Shown here: positions 48,598 through 60,141 of the stretch, one piece after another | Numbering within the stretch: position 1 is the first letter of the stretch | Layout: the number at the start of each line of letters is the position of its first letter | Source of the DNA: Brachypodium distachyon | Lineage: Eukaryota > Streptophyta > Magnoliopsida > Poales > Poaceae | Direction of reading: 5' to 3' | NCBI RefSeq assembly: GCF_000005505.3 | Contig: NC_016133.3 | Location: forward strand, 30,993,008 to 31,057,007 | DNA length: 64,000 nucleotides | Program-made: the position numbers and the translations under genes | Notes under the pieces: generated by a model | Told to the model about the DNA's origin: nothing | The model's database searches: none | What the model saw: only the letters and a program-made list of their open reading frames with translations

Positions 48598-49234
48598 TGG
48601 GACATACTTGCCTATTTCTTAATAGGATTGATAGACTACCTATACCAATAAGGTGCATTTTCTTTTTCGGGAGCCCATCTGAAAGGAACCTCTAAGTTAA
48701 GTGTGCTTGACTGAAAGCAATTTACGGATGGGTGACCGACCGGAAAGTTTCTCCCGAGAGTACATGAGTGAGGACAAAGTACGCTGGAAAGACATGTGTT
48801 GGTCTGTGAGACCCGTCTTGAAGCCTAGAGAGCTGTCAGGAGTGACGTTGGGCGTTACAGATTGGTATCAGAGCTGACCCTTGCCTTTACCGACATATGT
48901 GGGTCGGGTGTGTGGAAATGAGGATATATGCAGGCACTGGACGCATGTGGATGTGTGCCAACAGGGGACGATCTGGCTTGGGCATTTAACTAACGAGGAC
49001 GTCAGGTCCTTTGAGGTGTGACATACTGACCTACGGCTTAATAGGATTAATTGATAGACTACTTATACCAATAAAGTGCATCTTCTTTCCCGGAAATCCA
49101 TCCGAAAGTAACTTCAAAGTTAAGCGTGTTTGGTTGAAAATTTGGAAAGACATGTGTTCCTCTGTGAAGCCAGTCTGGAAATTGATCGGTCTGAAAATTT
49201 AGAGAACTGCCATAGCGACGCCTGCGACATTACA
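48598..49234 (+). mobile_element. Cassandra-type TRIM retrotransposon carrying 5S rRNA-derived LTR sequence
   Basis: The left LTR is 48598-48859 and the right LTR is 49017-49234. They share starts (TGgGACATAC / TGtGACATAC), body (cttaataggatt, ggaaagacatgtgtt) and ends (..ttaca). Two bases after the left LTR comes ttggtatcagagc (48862-48874), the primer-binding site for initiator tRNA-Met. A purine-rich stretch (tttgagg) precedes the right LTR. The internal domain is only 157 bp and non-coding. The right LTR lacks the second half of the 5S segment. No clear 5-bp duplication is seen. Confidence 0.85.
48648..48760 (+). pseudogene. 5S rRNA-like segment within the Cassandra LTR
   Basis: aagttaagtgtgcttg (48694-48709) matches the 5S box A region and ggatgggtgacc (48726-48737) the box C region, with 5S-like spacing and preceding gcccatctgaaaggaacc. 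Substitutions elsewhere show it is not a functional 5S gene. Confidence 0.8.
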
Positions 49235-49837
49235 TGAAAGGAGTTGCTTAACCATGTGGGTAGCATCCACCTCGTCCCTGGAACCCGGAAGGAATGAGTT
49301 TCACTGAACCTTCATCAAAATGATCTTTTTTCAGTGAAGTTGATGGACCTAGCTTGGTACAGTAGACATCCCGATACCTGATTGTAAACAGAGACCTGTG
49401 GAAACTGAAGGTTCGGCTAGAAATTTTTCCTTTGGTATTTTGTAAAGGGTTGTTCTTACAAGGGATAATTTGCGCAAAAGACACTAACAAGGGTTAAGCC
49501 ATGATTTTTTTGTCTTTCTAATAATGTTAGACATTAGTGCTTTGACCGTCATTTTGCATGTTCTACTTGCCCGGTAGTCTAGCTCCCCTCTACTTTATTC
49601 ATTATACCACCACGGCACCACGCATGTGTGTGATCCATAAGTTTGTAAACTGGCCATAGGGGGTTATTAGAAAATTGAGTACTAATTCTAGCGGGTACTG
49701 GGCTAAGTACATGACTCTGTAGAAATGACGTGTCTTTTACAAAAGAATTATTTTTTCCTCAATGCAGATACTAATTATGCACACGCTAGTTTTGTATTTG
49801 GTATATGCTTCCGAGGTGAGAGGATAGGAGCTAATTA
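49235..49837. other. Intergenic region without recognisable genes
   Basis: No ORF with family features; the minus-strand ORF 49248-49490 has none. AT-rich sequence. Confidence 0.4.
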
Positions 49838-50085
49838 GGGCATATACAATAGGAGGTACTAAGCAGGTATTAGTCCTACGTAAAAGAGAGATGGCTAAAA
49901 TAGATAGTACTAGTTACTTGTAGAAGTAACAGATTGTGCATGGGTATTAAGAATAAATAGAGTATGACATGTGGGCCCACTAGGAGAAAGAAGAAAATAA
50001 ACAAAAAAAGAGGAGAGAGAGAAGCCATGAGATGAAAATTAGTACAGCTTCCCATTGAAGATGCCTATTGAAGATGACCTTATGA
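49838..50085. mobile_element. Possible MITE with gggcatatacaat-like ends
   Basis: gggcatatacaataggagg on the left and cccattgaagatgcctattg on the right form an imperfect inverted repeat of the gggcatgtacaatgg type often seen in grass MITEs. No target duplication was established. Confidence 0.3.
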
Positions 50086-50145
50086 TTGCATGCTTTCAAC
50101 TGAATTGGATGACCAGAGAGGTGTTTACCCATCACCTCACCATGG

Positions 50146-51430
50146 ATGACATTATGGCATAAGGATTGGTGGCCATTAGATTTTTTTTTTCTAATCTTTG
50201 TAATAATTTATGGGATGGGTCTGAACTCATTTATCACTCAAACAATAAGTATTACGGAAAATCTATTTTCCAGGCGTACGGCAACTCACCTTACGTGCGT
50301 ACGTCTCGTTCGCCGTTCGATCGCGATCATTCGGTCTACAAATTTCCCGAGCCTCCTTTCTTCTTTGTTTCTTCCACCCGCTGGTTTTGTCTTCCTTGTT
50401 TCTTTCACTGGCAGCCCCCAACCCCATTTCAAATGGAGGAAGTCCCCGAACTGGCGGCGCGGTCGCGAAGCAGGAGCAGCAAGCGGCGGTCATATGCAGG
50501 CCTGACGCGCAGCTGAACTTGGGGGCATCCTTGTCTTCATCTTCCTCGTTGTGGCCTTCCTCTGCCTCGAAGACGTGGTCGTCACTCGTCAAGCCTCACC
50601 CACTCGCCATCCCGGGGCCGAGCGTGCTAGGTCTTCCCCCAACCTCCGCCTCCTCCAAGGGGACGCCCTGCCCCACGTGAGGTCGTCAGCTCCCATTCCT
50701 TGCCCCAGCAAGAGGACGAGGAGGAGCATCGCCATGTTGATGTCCAGCAGGGAAAGAAGAAAGGGCCAGCCGCAACAAGCAACAACGTGCAACAGGCCGA
50801 GCTGGCCCGCCTCCTCGACGCCCGTCCAAGCAAATCACGCGTAGCAGCAACGACAGGGTAGAGGCTCGTACCAGCGCTGGCGTCGTTGCTCAGCTCCCCA
50901 ACAGAGTCGCACCGTACCTGTTCGATGAAATGACAATTACACGGAACACACTGTGCAACCCATCCAGAACCTGCTAATTATTCTGAACGTGAAAAAGAGC
51001 ACCATACGAGGACACAGTGACTTGCGACAAGTTCTTGCGACTCTTCCACTACACCACGAAGCCGACGGTTGGCCATTTATCACGTGTTTGCTTAACAAGT
51101 CCGGGTCTATCAATGTGATTAGCAAGACCATCTTCACCATGCCTGAAATTGTATGACTCCATTCCTTCTTTCTCTCAAACTTTTCATTGCTTCAAATTTA
51201 TGTGTGTTTGCTCAATTGGTGGACTAGGCTTACTTTGCAGTTAGCATGTTTTGCAATGAAAGACGTGCTCTATTCTCTTTTCTGCTCTATGGTAGTGATT
51301 TGTGAGGTGACTGGGCTAGAGAGATTTCACAAGGTGTGTCACCTACACTTAATTTTTCTTGGCATGGCGGTCTTCCTAGCAGTTATAATTCGGCGATTGC
51401 TTGGTAGTTAGCTAATTACTGGTGGAGTGG
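50146..51430 (+). pseudogene. Gene-like relic, unrecognised
   Basis: The sequence has the look of a gene start: a pyrimidine-rich leader near 50355-50430, then a GC-rich patch to about 50870 open in several frames (for example MEEVPELAARSRSRSSKRRS near 50432). A later block at 50953-51156 reads IQNLLIILNVKKSTIRGHSD and ends at a gtatga-like donor. No single frame joins the blocks and no family is recognised. It could be a decayed gene or fragments captured by a transposon. Confidence 0.25.
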
Positions 51431-51532
51431 ATCGAAGAGCCATGTTGTCGTACTAGCTTGTTTTTCTCCAACTTGATTGATCGAGACATTATTTAGCATC
51501 ACCACCATACTATGATGTATGGGAAAATTACA

Positions 51533-52620
51533 ATGTCATTAAAGTAATCAAGTACCACCATAGCATGTCAAGCTAATAGTTACCATCACGGCACTAATTT
51601 AGTTACCGAGTTGTTCATGTTGCAGTTATTAACGCATCACCAATGTAGTTATCCACATGTTGTAGTTAGAGTTACCCAGATAGTACTCATGTAGTTCTCC
51701 AACAGTTTTAGGTTACAGTTACCATGATATCATTGATGTAGTTATCTGTCTGTTTGGGTTATAGTTACCATAGATGCAGTTACCAACATGTCTAGGTTAT
51801 AGGTATAACATGAGCTGATGTAGTTACCTGATGTTCAGATTATAGTTACCATCAACGCAATTGATGCAGTTACCAACTTGTGTAGTTCAGTTACCACCAT
51901 GACGCAATTCATTCATTTAGGTCACAGTTACCACCATGACACTCATGTAGTTATCCAACCGAATAGGTTGTAGTTACCGCCATGACCTGATTCAGTTATC
52001 CAGTCGTTTGGATTACAGTTACCATCATGACACTCATGTAGTTATCACGTCGTGTAAGTTACAGTTATCACCATGGACTCACGTAGTTACCTAGTCGGTT
52101 AGGTTTCAGTTATCATCATGACACACATTAGTTATCAAATCGTTTAGGTTATAGTTACCATCGTGACACTCATGTGGTTATCCAGTCGTGTAAGTTACAG
52201 TTATCACCACGGACTCACGTAGTTACCTAGTCGGTTAGGTTTCAGTTATCATCATGACACACATTAGTTATCCAATCGTTTAGGTTATAGTTACCATCGT
52301 GACACTCATGTGGTTATCCAGTCGTTTAGGTTAAAGTTACCATCGTGTCACCGATATAGCTATCGATCTATTTAGGTTTCGATTACCACCATATCACTAC
52401 AAAGTTACCAGGGTTTTTGTGTGGTAGTTACCACCTGCATCATAGCACTGATATAGTTAACTAGGTTTCGTGTTACAATTACTAATGTGGTATTGATGTA
52501 GTTACTCACCATGGCACTGCTATAGATAAAGAGTTGTCCATGTTACTGTTCATGATCGTGGTACCGTTGTAATTATCGAGCTCTCCAAGTTACCGAGGTG
52601 TTCGAGTGATGATCTAGTTT
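51533..52620. repeat. Degenerate ~45-48-bp tandem array, about 20 units
   Basis: Consensus by eye: agttaccatcatgacactca, then tgtagttatccagtcgttta, then ggttat. Units at both ends are strongly diverged and those in the middle (51900-52350) are closest. No open frame is conserved across units. Confidence 0.88.
52052..52324. repeat. 136-bp higher-order duplication within the array
   Basis: Three-unit blocks 52052-52187 and 52188-52324 start with gtgtaagttacagttatcac and are nearly identical, much closer than neighbouring single units. This indicates a recent block duplication. Confidence 0.88.
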
Positions 52621-53107
52621 TTTTTAAGCCGGTAAGTACTTGTTCATATGTTGAGTAACTCACCTATTAGTGGTTGGTTACTTTTGAGCTTGAAAAAATA
52701 TTGTCGAAACATGCCCAAGTGGGATCTAGTTTTGAAACTCTCGTCGTCACAAACCCAACGGTGAAAAGGGATCATAAATCCGTTGCACCGTCTGAGCGCT
52801 AAAACGTTTTCAATTTTCGGATCATGATGGAATCTTGGCTGACGTGAGCATGCATTATCATTCTTGTTTTTTTACATGCGAGAGGGGTTTTAATTCTGTT
52901 GTGCATGCTCGGGTATAGATTTTGCCATGTGCTCAGCTCGCGGAACCGATTGGGAAGGGATTGGCGGGAAAGGTGAAGTATTATATGAAACTTTTTTATT
53001 GAAAAAAGTTAACCACACAAATAGGGCGAGTGACAAAATATTTTCCAGATAGTTTTTTTTTCACCCGCATGAAGTCCATTTGTCCTTTTTAGAACAGTAA
53101 CCACACG

Positions 53108-53178
53108 GTTGGAACACCGCACAACATGTTGCAGAGATGGTCCGTTGGAACACCGCACAACATGTTGCAGAGATGGTC
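53108..53178. repeat. 36-bp tandem duplication
   Basis: gttggaacaccgcacaacat begins at 53108 and 53144; the two copies are identical over at least 34 bases. Confidence 0.95.
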
Positions 53179-53400
53179 TTGGTCTCTCGTAGTCACATGC
53201 ATGCCTTGGTTACGGTCATGCATGTTAAAAAGGACGTGGATTTTATGCATGTGCAATCCGAGCCTAAATTTGTGCCATCTAATTTATTCTCGAGATGTGT
53301 GCCATCAATTTCTCATTTTCAAATACGATTCTTATACTTACCTTATACATCAGCATGGGCCCACACACGTGGGCATGCTCCCGTCTTCCCACCGATTCAA

Positions 53401-53895
53401 TGGCTCCCCCTCCTAACTCTCTCTCTCTCTCTCCCCACCGGCCGGACGCGAGCGCCGCCGTCTTGCTCGAGTATGAATCCCACCGCCACGCCCGGAAGGT
53501 CCCGGAATCGGGTCGTCTTCCCCGAGTCCGAATCCCGCCGCCGCCACGCTCGAAAGATGCCAGAGTCGGGGTCGTCTTCCCCGAGTCCGATATCCCGCTG
53601 CCGAGCTCGTCTTCCCCGAGTCCGGAATCCTCTCGCTGAATTCGTCTTCCCCGAAGTTGGAATCCAGTCGTCGAAGTCTTCTTCCGGGAGTCCGGAATCC
53701 CGCCACCGAGCTCGTTTCCCCGAAGCCCTAATCCAATCGTCGAGGTCTTCTTCCCCGAGTCCGGAATCCGCCGCCGAGCTCGTCTTCCCCGAGTCCAAAA
53801 TCCCGGCGCCGACTCCTGAGTTCTCCTCCACCACGAGTTCTCCACCACCTCGGCATGCTGCTCGCCACCGACGGCTCCGTGAGGGAGGCGCCTAG
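53401..53895 (+). repeat. GC-rich minisatellite-like region with coding appearance
   Basis: The phrase cttccccgagtccg(g)aatcc recurs about every 30-50 bp from 53510 to 53800. Both strands are therefore open in several frames and give repeated peptides such as VFPES and SSSPSPES. An ATG at 53401 after a promoter-like leader starts MAPPPNSLSLSPHRPDAS but stops at 53637-53639. A captured or decayed gene start is possible; I call no gene. Confidence 0.5.
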
Positions 53896-54059
53896 GACGG
53901 GATGCGACGTGGGGGCGCGGTGCTGGAGGAACTCGATCTCGTCGGACTCACCGGTGCCATCCGCCCAATTACCATCCTCGTCGCTGGGGAAGATGTATCC
54001 GTGTGCGCAAAGTGAGAGAGATGGAGGAGGGACAACGCTCGAGAGAGAGCAAAGAGACC

Positions 54060-54474
54060 AGAGCAACTCTAATGGAATCTCGTAAATTTTGTCTAAAATT
54101 TCTTTTTTTTTCATTTGGGGAGAAGTGGACGTGTATCCTTCTCATGTCCGTCCAAATCACCCAACCACATCCCCAAATTTCTTTCCCAAATTAACATTTT
54201 TTTCTCTTTATCCTTTCTCCTCTCCTTTTCATTTTTTCTTTTCCTTTTCTCATCTCTTGTTGTGGGGCCGGAGTGGACAAAAGAGAGCACCGGACAATGT
54301 CCGGACATCCCAAACCTCTCCCAAATTTAGGGCAAGTTTGAGGGATGTGTCCGAACAAATATGACATTTTGTTCGTTCAGGGAATGCCATTAGAAAATGA
54401 TTTGGAGAACAAAATGTCTGTATCCCTCGAATAGGACATTTGGGATAATTTCGGGGATGCCATTGAAGATGTTC
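54060..54474. mobile_element. Possible MITE with agagcatcttcaatgg-type ends
   Basis: agagcaactctaatggaatc on the left pairs imperfectly with ggatgccattgaagatgttct on the right. Internal repeats such as ggacatttgggat and ccggacatccc occur. No target duplication was confirmed. Confidence 0.35.
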
Positions 54475-54922
54475 TTATCGGGTGAGGACTGAGGAGGCAG
54501 ATGGACACTACGTGCAAGTGCTGCCCCCACCATGAATACGAAGAGGGGAAAGATATACGGTTGAATATACAAAATGGAGGTGGGGTCAGTTCCGGATCTT
54601 AAAGAGGATTACACGGTCCAGATTTTAGGTCCGATCACCTCCAGGTGCATAAGAACATTTTCCTGTTAAATACCGTATATATTGATAAATAAAATTATTG
54701 TGTTGCGTCAGCTCTCAATCCCCGTGTCCCTCCTCATTTCCAGTAAGATCGATGAATGCGTACGGAATAATTAGTTACGATCAATTAGAATTAATTATTA
54801 GTTAATTAATAGTTAATTAGTCAGTTAACCTTGTAACCATTCGTGTCCCACTTTTTTCAAAACTGGGACGCGAGTACCAAATCTTGGGACACCATTGCAT
54901 GTATTGGTGCCCCTTCCCCTTG

Positions 54923-55860
54923 TTTTTGTTGCTCTTCTCTCGAGTTCTTCGGCCAAGGAGCACATCGTCGGGAGCTTACCGTCGTGGTCGCCGCCGCTGG
55001 ACTTGCCGGTGGGCCCCTCGTCGCCGGTGGTCACCACGCCGCCGGACCCGTGCGGATGGACGCCGTGCCCGCCATGCCGTGCCCACCACGGCCACACCAC
55101 CGACCACCACACTGACGGCCACTACGATGCCGACCTCCCCGGACTACACCCCTTCGATGGATTGGATGTTGTCCGGGCCGGCGCCGCCCATGCTCGGCGA
55201 TGAAGACGACTTCGTCCTCGCCCTTGCGCCTCCTCCACTGCCGTTGTACTGTCCAACCCATGGGCACATGCCGTGCCTGACGTGGGATGGCGTAGCGCCG
55301 CCGCTCTCGTCCCCGACTCCATCCCCGCCAGCCGCCGACGCTGCGCCACCGGCCGCGGACGCCGCGCCTCCGGCCGCTGATCCCGCTCCAACTACCGACG
55401 ACGATGCCGGAGAAGTGCTGGACAATGTTCATCCCGAAGCCCGGCGGCTCCTCCGCAAGTTCGTGGCCGCCATGGCGGCTCCCCGCGCCGGACCGGCCTG
55501 CGGCGGGTGGAACCCGACCGCCCTCGGCCTCTCCTCCTCCAACGAGGGGGGGCCACCCTCCCTCTAACAGCGCCAGCGACGCGGTGGCGGGGAAGCGGCG
55601 GTGGCAGCAACATAACGGTGGCGGCGGCGGGATTGGCGGCGGCAACGGGATGGGCGGGGAACCCTAACCCTAACGGCCGTCCCCCCCCCCTCTATACCCA
55701 ATCGGAGACCCCCTCTGCCCGACCTGGGCCGGCCAAAAGGCCGCCAAGGCCCAGGGCCACGCCCCTGCGCGCGCGCACCCCCCTCCCCCCGCCACTGGCA
55801 AATGCCATTTTGCAGAAAAGCCCAAAGTTTTCGGCTATTTGCGATTTGGTCCATGTATCT
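54923..55860. other. GC-rich foreign segment replacing the left LTR 3' part
   Basis: LTR similarity stops at ccttccccttg (54922). The following 0.9 kb is GC-rich and open in many frames (plus-strand ORF to 55567 with repeated SPPAADAAPPAADAA). It ends near a poly-C run (55680-55691) and tttgcgatttggtcc. It is unlike copia sequence and may be host sequence brought in by insertion or recombination. No recognisable domain. Confidence 0.5.
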
Positions 55861-56689
55861 AATTAACAGTAGTATTTTACATACTTATAGGTCCCTGCAC
55901 TTATATTTATTTAGATTCCAGTGGTTTAGGATGGATTCCTATTAAAAGACATATTCCTATGTAAATGTAAATGTAAATGTAAATATTGTCGTGTTCAATA
56001 TGTTTGTATGGTATACATCCCCTATTACATGTGACATTTACGCCTTGGCAATTGAGATCTTTATTTCTTGCATATTTGAGAGTTTTGCTTGAATGATTAA
56101 GTCCCAAAATGGCATCAAAAATGCCCAAATTAGACTTGATCGAAGAAAAATCTCCATTAGTGATAAGCAAAAAATTATCACTATGTGACTATCTCAATTT
56201 AATATATGCCAAACACAAGGTACTATAGACTTTCAATAACGGTAAAATGCTAAATGGCGTTGAATGTTCCGTGGGAACATACACCTTATTGAAAGCAGCG
56301 AATTATTTCACGTGGTGCTGAGAGGTCTACATTGTGTCGAATACACACAATGACTATCTTCAACGTGCTCTTCCAATATTAAATTAAAAAAAATAACACA
56401 AGGTGCTACAGTTATTTAATAACGGTAAAATGCTAAATGGCGTTGAATGTTCCGTGGGAACATACACCTTATTGAAAACAACGAACTTTTCGCATAGAGC
56501 TGAGAGATCTACACCAATAATCAGTGATTATCTTCAATGTGTTATTTGAGGTCTACACTATATGAATTTAACATTGATTAAATTTCATGCATTCTGTTGC
56601 AATTTAATTACAACAATGACCACCAATATTTTGGCTTTACCTACTAGTAATTGACAAAATCCATGGTTTTTCAACCCATGTAGGACAAA
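55861..56689 (+). repeat. Copia 5' leader with ~70-bp direct repeat
   Basis: AT-rich leader before gag. A block starting aataacggtaaaatgctaaa occurs at about 56236 and again at 56418; each continues for about 70 bp through gttccgtgggaacatacacc. Confidence 0.75.
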
Positions 56690-57703
56690 ATGACCGGGAA
56701 AGAGATTGATGAACTCGCTCTCTACGGTCGAAACTATCCAACTTAGGCAATGGACGTAAAAGTGAGCCTTGCGTCACCCGGTCTTTCAGCGACCATACAA
56801 CCTCCTCAAGAGGGACAACCGCCCATCGCAGATGTTTACAAATATAATGCCTTATATACTATAAGGAACCACATCCATGCTGATCCATACACACTATGGC
56901 TTGCCCTTCAAACTAGATATGAACAGCAGAAGGCCGTGATTTTGCCTAAAGCCACACATGAATGGACTCAACTACGCCTACAAGATTTCAAATCTATTGG
57001 ACAGTTCAATCATGCCGTTCATAAAATTTGTTCAAACTTGCAATTTTGCGAGAAGGAACCTTCTGAAGCGGAAAAGATTGAAAAGACCTTATCCACTATG
57101 CTTCTGGTCGATAGGATCCTCCAGCAATAGTATCGTGCACGCTAATTCAATAGATATTCTCATCTTATCCATGTTTTACTTCAAGCCGAAAAGCATGATG
57201 AACTTCTAATGAGGAACCATCAACAACGTCCTGTAGGGGCTGCACCTTTGCCTGAAGTACATGCCAATTTTTAGAAAAACAACAAGTTCAATGGATCGAA
57301 TAATCGACCAAACAATTTCAAAGGCAAGCAAAAGGGCAACAAGAAAGACAAGCCACGTGTACAGGAAAAGGGGAAAGGCACTTTCAAACCACAATACGAC
57401 AAATCTAAAGTTTGTCAGAAATGTGGATGCTACAAGCATATTACAAAGAAATGCCGTACCCCTCGTCATTTGGTAGATCTGTACCTCCAATCCGTAGGAC
57501 GCAAGCGACCTGCTCATCAAGGACCAAGATTTGAATCACACTTCAATTTCCAATCCGACAATTCCAAGGAAGCCGGTTGTTCGGATGATATCAAAGAAGA
57601 GCCAAGCAACAACCTGATAATCCAAACGTCTGAGGACCTAATGAGCACGGAGAACATGATCATTGAATTTACTTCTAATGATATGTTTGGAGACCTAAAC
57701 TAG
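56690..57703 (+). pseudogene. Copia gag remnant
   Basis: The reading frame begins MTGKEIDELALYGRNYPT at 56690 and meets TAG where related elements have Trp (YPTWAMD), then continues MDVKVSLASPGLSATIQPP. Later stops lie near 57128 and 57270. The nucleocapsid zinc knuckle CQKCGCYKHITKKC (CX2CX4HX4C, about 57414-57455) is intact. Confidence 0.85.
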
Positions 57704-57949
57704 TTCACCTACCTCTGAAATAGATATTATCTATATTTATGTTCCTATGTATTGTTGTAAATAAATTATAGTGACCGTTGTCATCTATATTGTAATATTA
57801 CATTATTGTATCAGCACTTTGGTACCTACATATTTGACATATGTATTGTAAATTACGATATTGTATTATCAATTTAATACATAAATAAATTTGTATGTAT
57901 TCTATATATCCATTACGAATTATATTAAAATTCTTCCTTTTTTCCATTT

Positions 57950-58514
57950 ACAGTTTTCTACGGGAGTCAATCCAAAATGGACGAAGAACTTTGCCTTGTG
58001 GACAGCGCCACCACAAACACTATACTTAGGCAAACAAAATATTTTCAAACTCTTACTAAAACGCAAAGGAATATTTTGACATTCGCTGGACGCGATACAT
58101 TAATTGTTGGCACTTCTCCATCATCACACTTCTTATGGGTACACAAGTAATAATCGAGGACGCTTTACTGTATCCCGATTCAACTCGTACTCTAATAAGT
58201 TATAGGCATATCCGTCAAAATGGGATTCATATAGAAACCCACGATGACAACAATGAGGAATTTCTCCTATTTACAAAAAGTAACGGATATGGCAAACAAA
58301 TTTTTTGAAAAAATTCCTTCTTTATCGTCCAGATTGTAGTATACATACATAAAACCTGTAGCCCATGTTGCGTATAAAATAATTTTTCGAAATGTCAATA
58401 CATTCCAGACTAGGCATGATCGCCTATTTCACCCTGATATTGGGATGATACGGAAAATTATTAATAATTCTGTTGGTCATAATCTTAATAAAGCAAAATT
58501 CCCAAAATCTCAGG
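57950..58514 (+). pseudogene. Copia protease and GAG-pre-integrase remnant
   Basis: LCLVDSATTNTILRQTKYF (near 57988) matches the copia protease active-site region. Frame-shifted stretches follow (IIEDALLYPDSTRTLI). RHDRLFHPDIGMMRKIINNS (58410-58470) corresponds to the pre-integrase HRLGHPG block. Confidence 0.75.
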
Positions 58515-59743
58515 ATGGAATCCAAATTCCGAATACTAATGCAAGACGCAACATGTACTGTGTAAAATTGAATAAATCTTTATACGGTTTAAAACAGTCG
58601 GGTAGAATGTGGTACAACCGACTAAGTGAGTTTCTCATTAAAAATGGTTATTCTAAGAATGATGACTGCCCATGTGTATTCATCAAGAAATCCAAAACAG
58701 GATTTTGCATTATCTCTGTATATGTCGATGATTTAAACATCATTGGCAACAAACAGGATATAGATGAAGCTCGTAATCATCTAATAATGGAAGAAATGAA
58801 AGATTTGGGTAAAACCAAGTTCTGCTTAGGTTTACAACTTGAGCACCTTCCTTCGGGAATATTGGTTCACCAAACTACATATATCCAGAAAATCTTGGAG
58901 AAATTTAACATGGACAAATCCTATCCATGCAAAACACCTATGGTAGTTCAATCTGTAGACATAGAGAAAGATCCATTCAGACCAAAAGGTGATGGAGAGG
59001 AAATTTTGGGACCTGAGTTCCCATATCTTAGTGCTATTGGGGCATTAATGTACCTAGCAAATTGCACCTGGCCGGATATTGCATTTGTGGTAAATTTACT
59101 AGCTAGACACAGCGCAGTTCCAACAAAACGCCATTGGGTTAGAGTCAAGCAAGTTTTTCGCTACCTACAAGGCACTAAAGATCTAGGTCTATATTTCCAA
59201 AAGGAAAACCAAGACTATGAATTAATCGGATACACTTATGCTGGCTATTTATCTGATCCCCACAATGCCAGATCCTAGACCGGTTTCGTGTTCCAACACG
59301 GTGGGACAGCCATATCGTGGAAGTCTTCTAGCTAAGCAGACTCTAGTGGCTTCATTCACAAATCATTTGGAAATAATAGCTTTATATGAAGCATCTCGTG
59401 AAAGTGTATGGCTACGCAGAATGATTAACCACATACAACAATCATGTGGTATTGGTTCGATTGAATCACCAACAAATTATCTATGAGGATAATTCTGCTT
59501 GTGTTGCCCAGATGCAAACAGGTTATATAAAAAGCAATATAACTAAACATATTGTACCTAAACTATTCTATCCTCATGAATTACAACAAAATGGGGAGAT
59601 AAATATCTTGCAAACCAAATCATGTGATAACCTCGCAAATTTGTTCACTAAGTCCTTACCCAACTCCACATTTCAGAAATGTGGATATGGGATTGGTATG
59701 CGACGACTTAAAATTTTGCAAGCATCAGGGGGAGTATTCACCT
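58515..59743 (+). pseudogene. Copia reverse transcriptase / RNase H remnant
   Basis: Directly after the pre-integrase block the frame continues as IQIPNTNARRNMYCVKLNKS, SLYGLKQSGRMWYNRL, YVDDLNIIG and GALMYLANCTWPDIAF, which is the C-terminal half of copia RT. RNase H follows (AGYLSDPHNARS, stop where related elements have Gln or Lys), then FVFQHGGTAISWKSS with a stop. The Asp-Asp of YVDD is intact, but the RT N-terminus and integrase core are missing. Confidence 0.85.
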
Positions 59744-60141
59744 GAGTTTAACCTGTTCATAACATCATATTGCACTCTTTTACTATTATGAGTTTTACTC
59801 AGTAGTTTCTCATAAAAGGTTTTTAATGAGACAATATTAACATCGGATTATATGCCATATTTTCTATTTTCCCCATCGGGGTTTTTGTGGATAATATACA
59901 AGACATATTTATTGTTCACATAATTCGACATGAATTATCAAGAGACAATATTCAATATATGTTATACAATTTTCTCCTTGTTGTCCCATAGGGTTTTTAA
60001 AGGGAGTTTTCATAACATATCAATATTACTATTATTTCCTCAATATTTTTCCCACAGGGGTTTTGGAGGAAACTAAAAGATTACAAGATTCCATGATGAT
60101 TCAAAAATATACATATCAACGGAGCAAATTGATCAAGGGGG

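Noticed and set aside
48648..48760. A functional 5S rRNA gene
   Set aside because: Several substitutions outside boxes A and C and position inside an LTR with a primer-binding site show that it is part of a Cassandra element.
51533..52620. CRISPR-like array
   Set aside because: The repeats are degenerate, contiguous, without unique spacers, and in a plant nuclear context; it is a tandem array.
54884..55567. 227-residue ORF with Ala/Pro repeats as a gene
   Set aside because: It begins inside a copia LTR and its composition reflects GC-rich repeats; no domain and no promoter.
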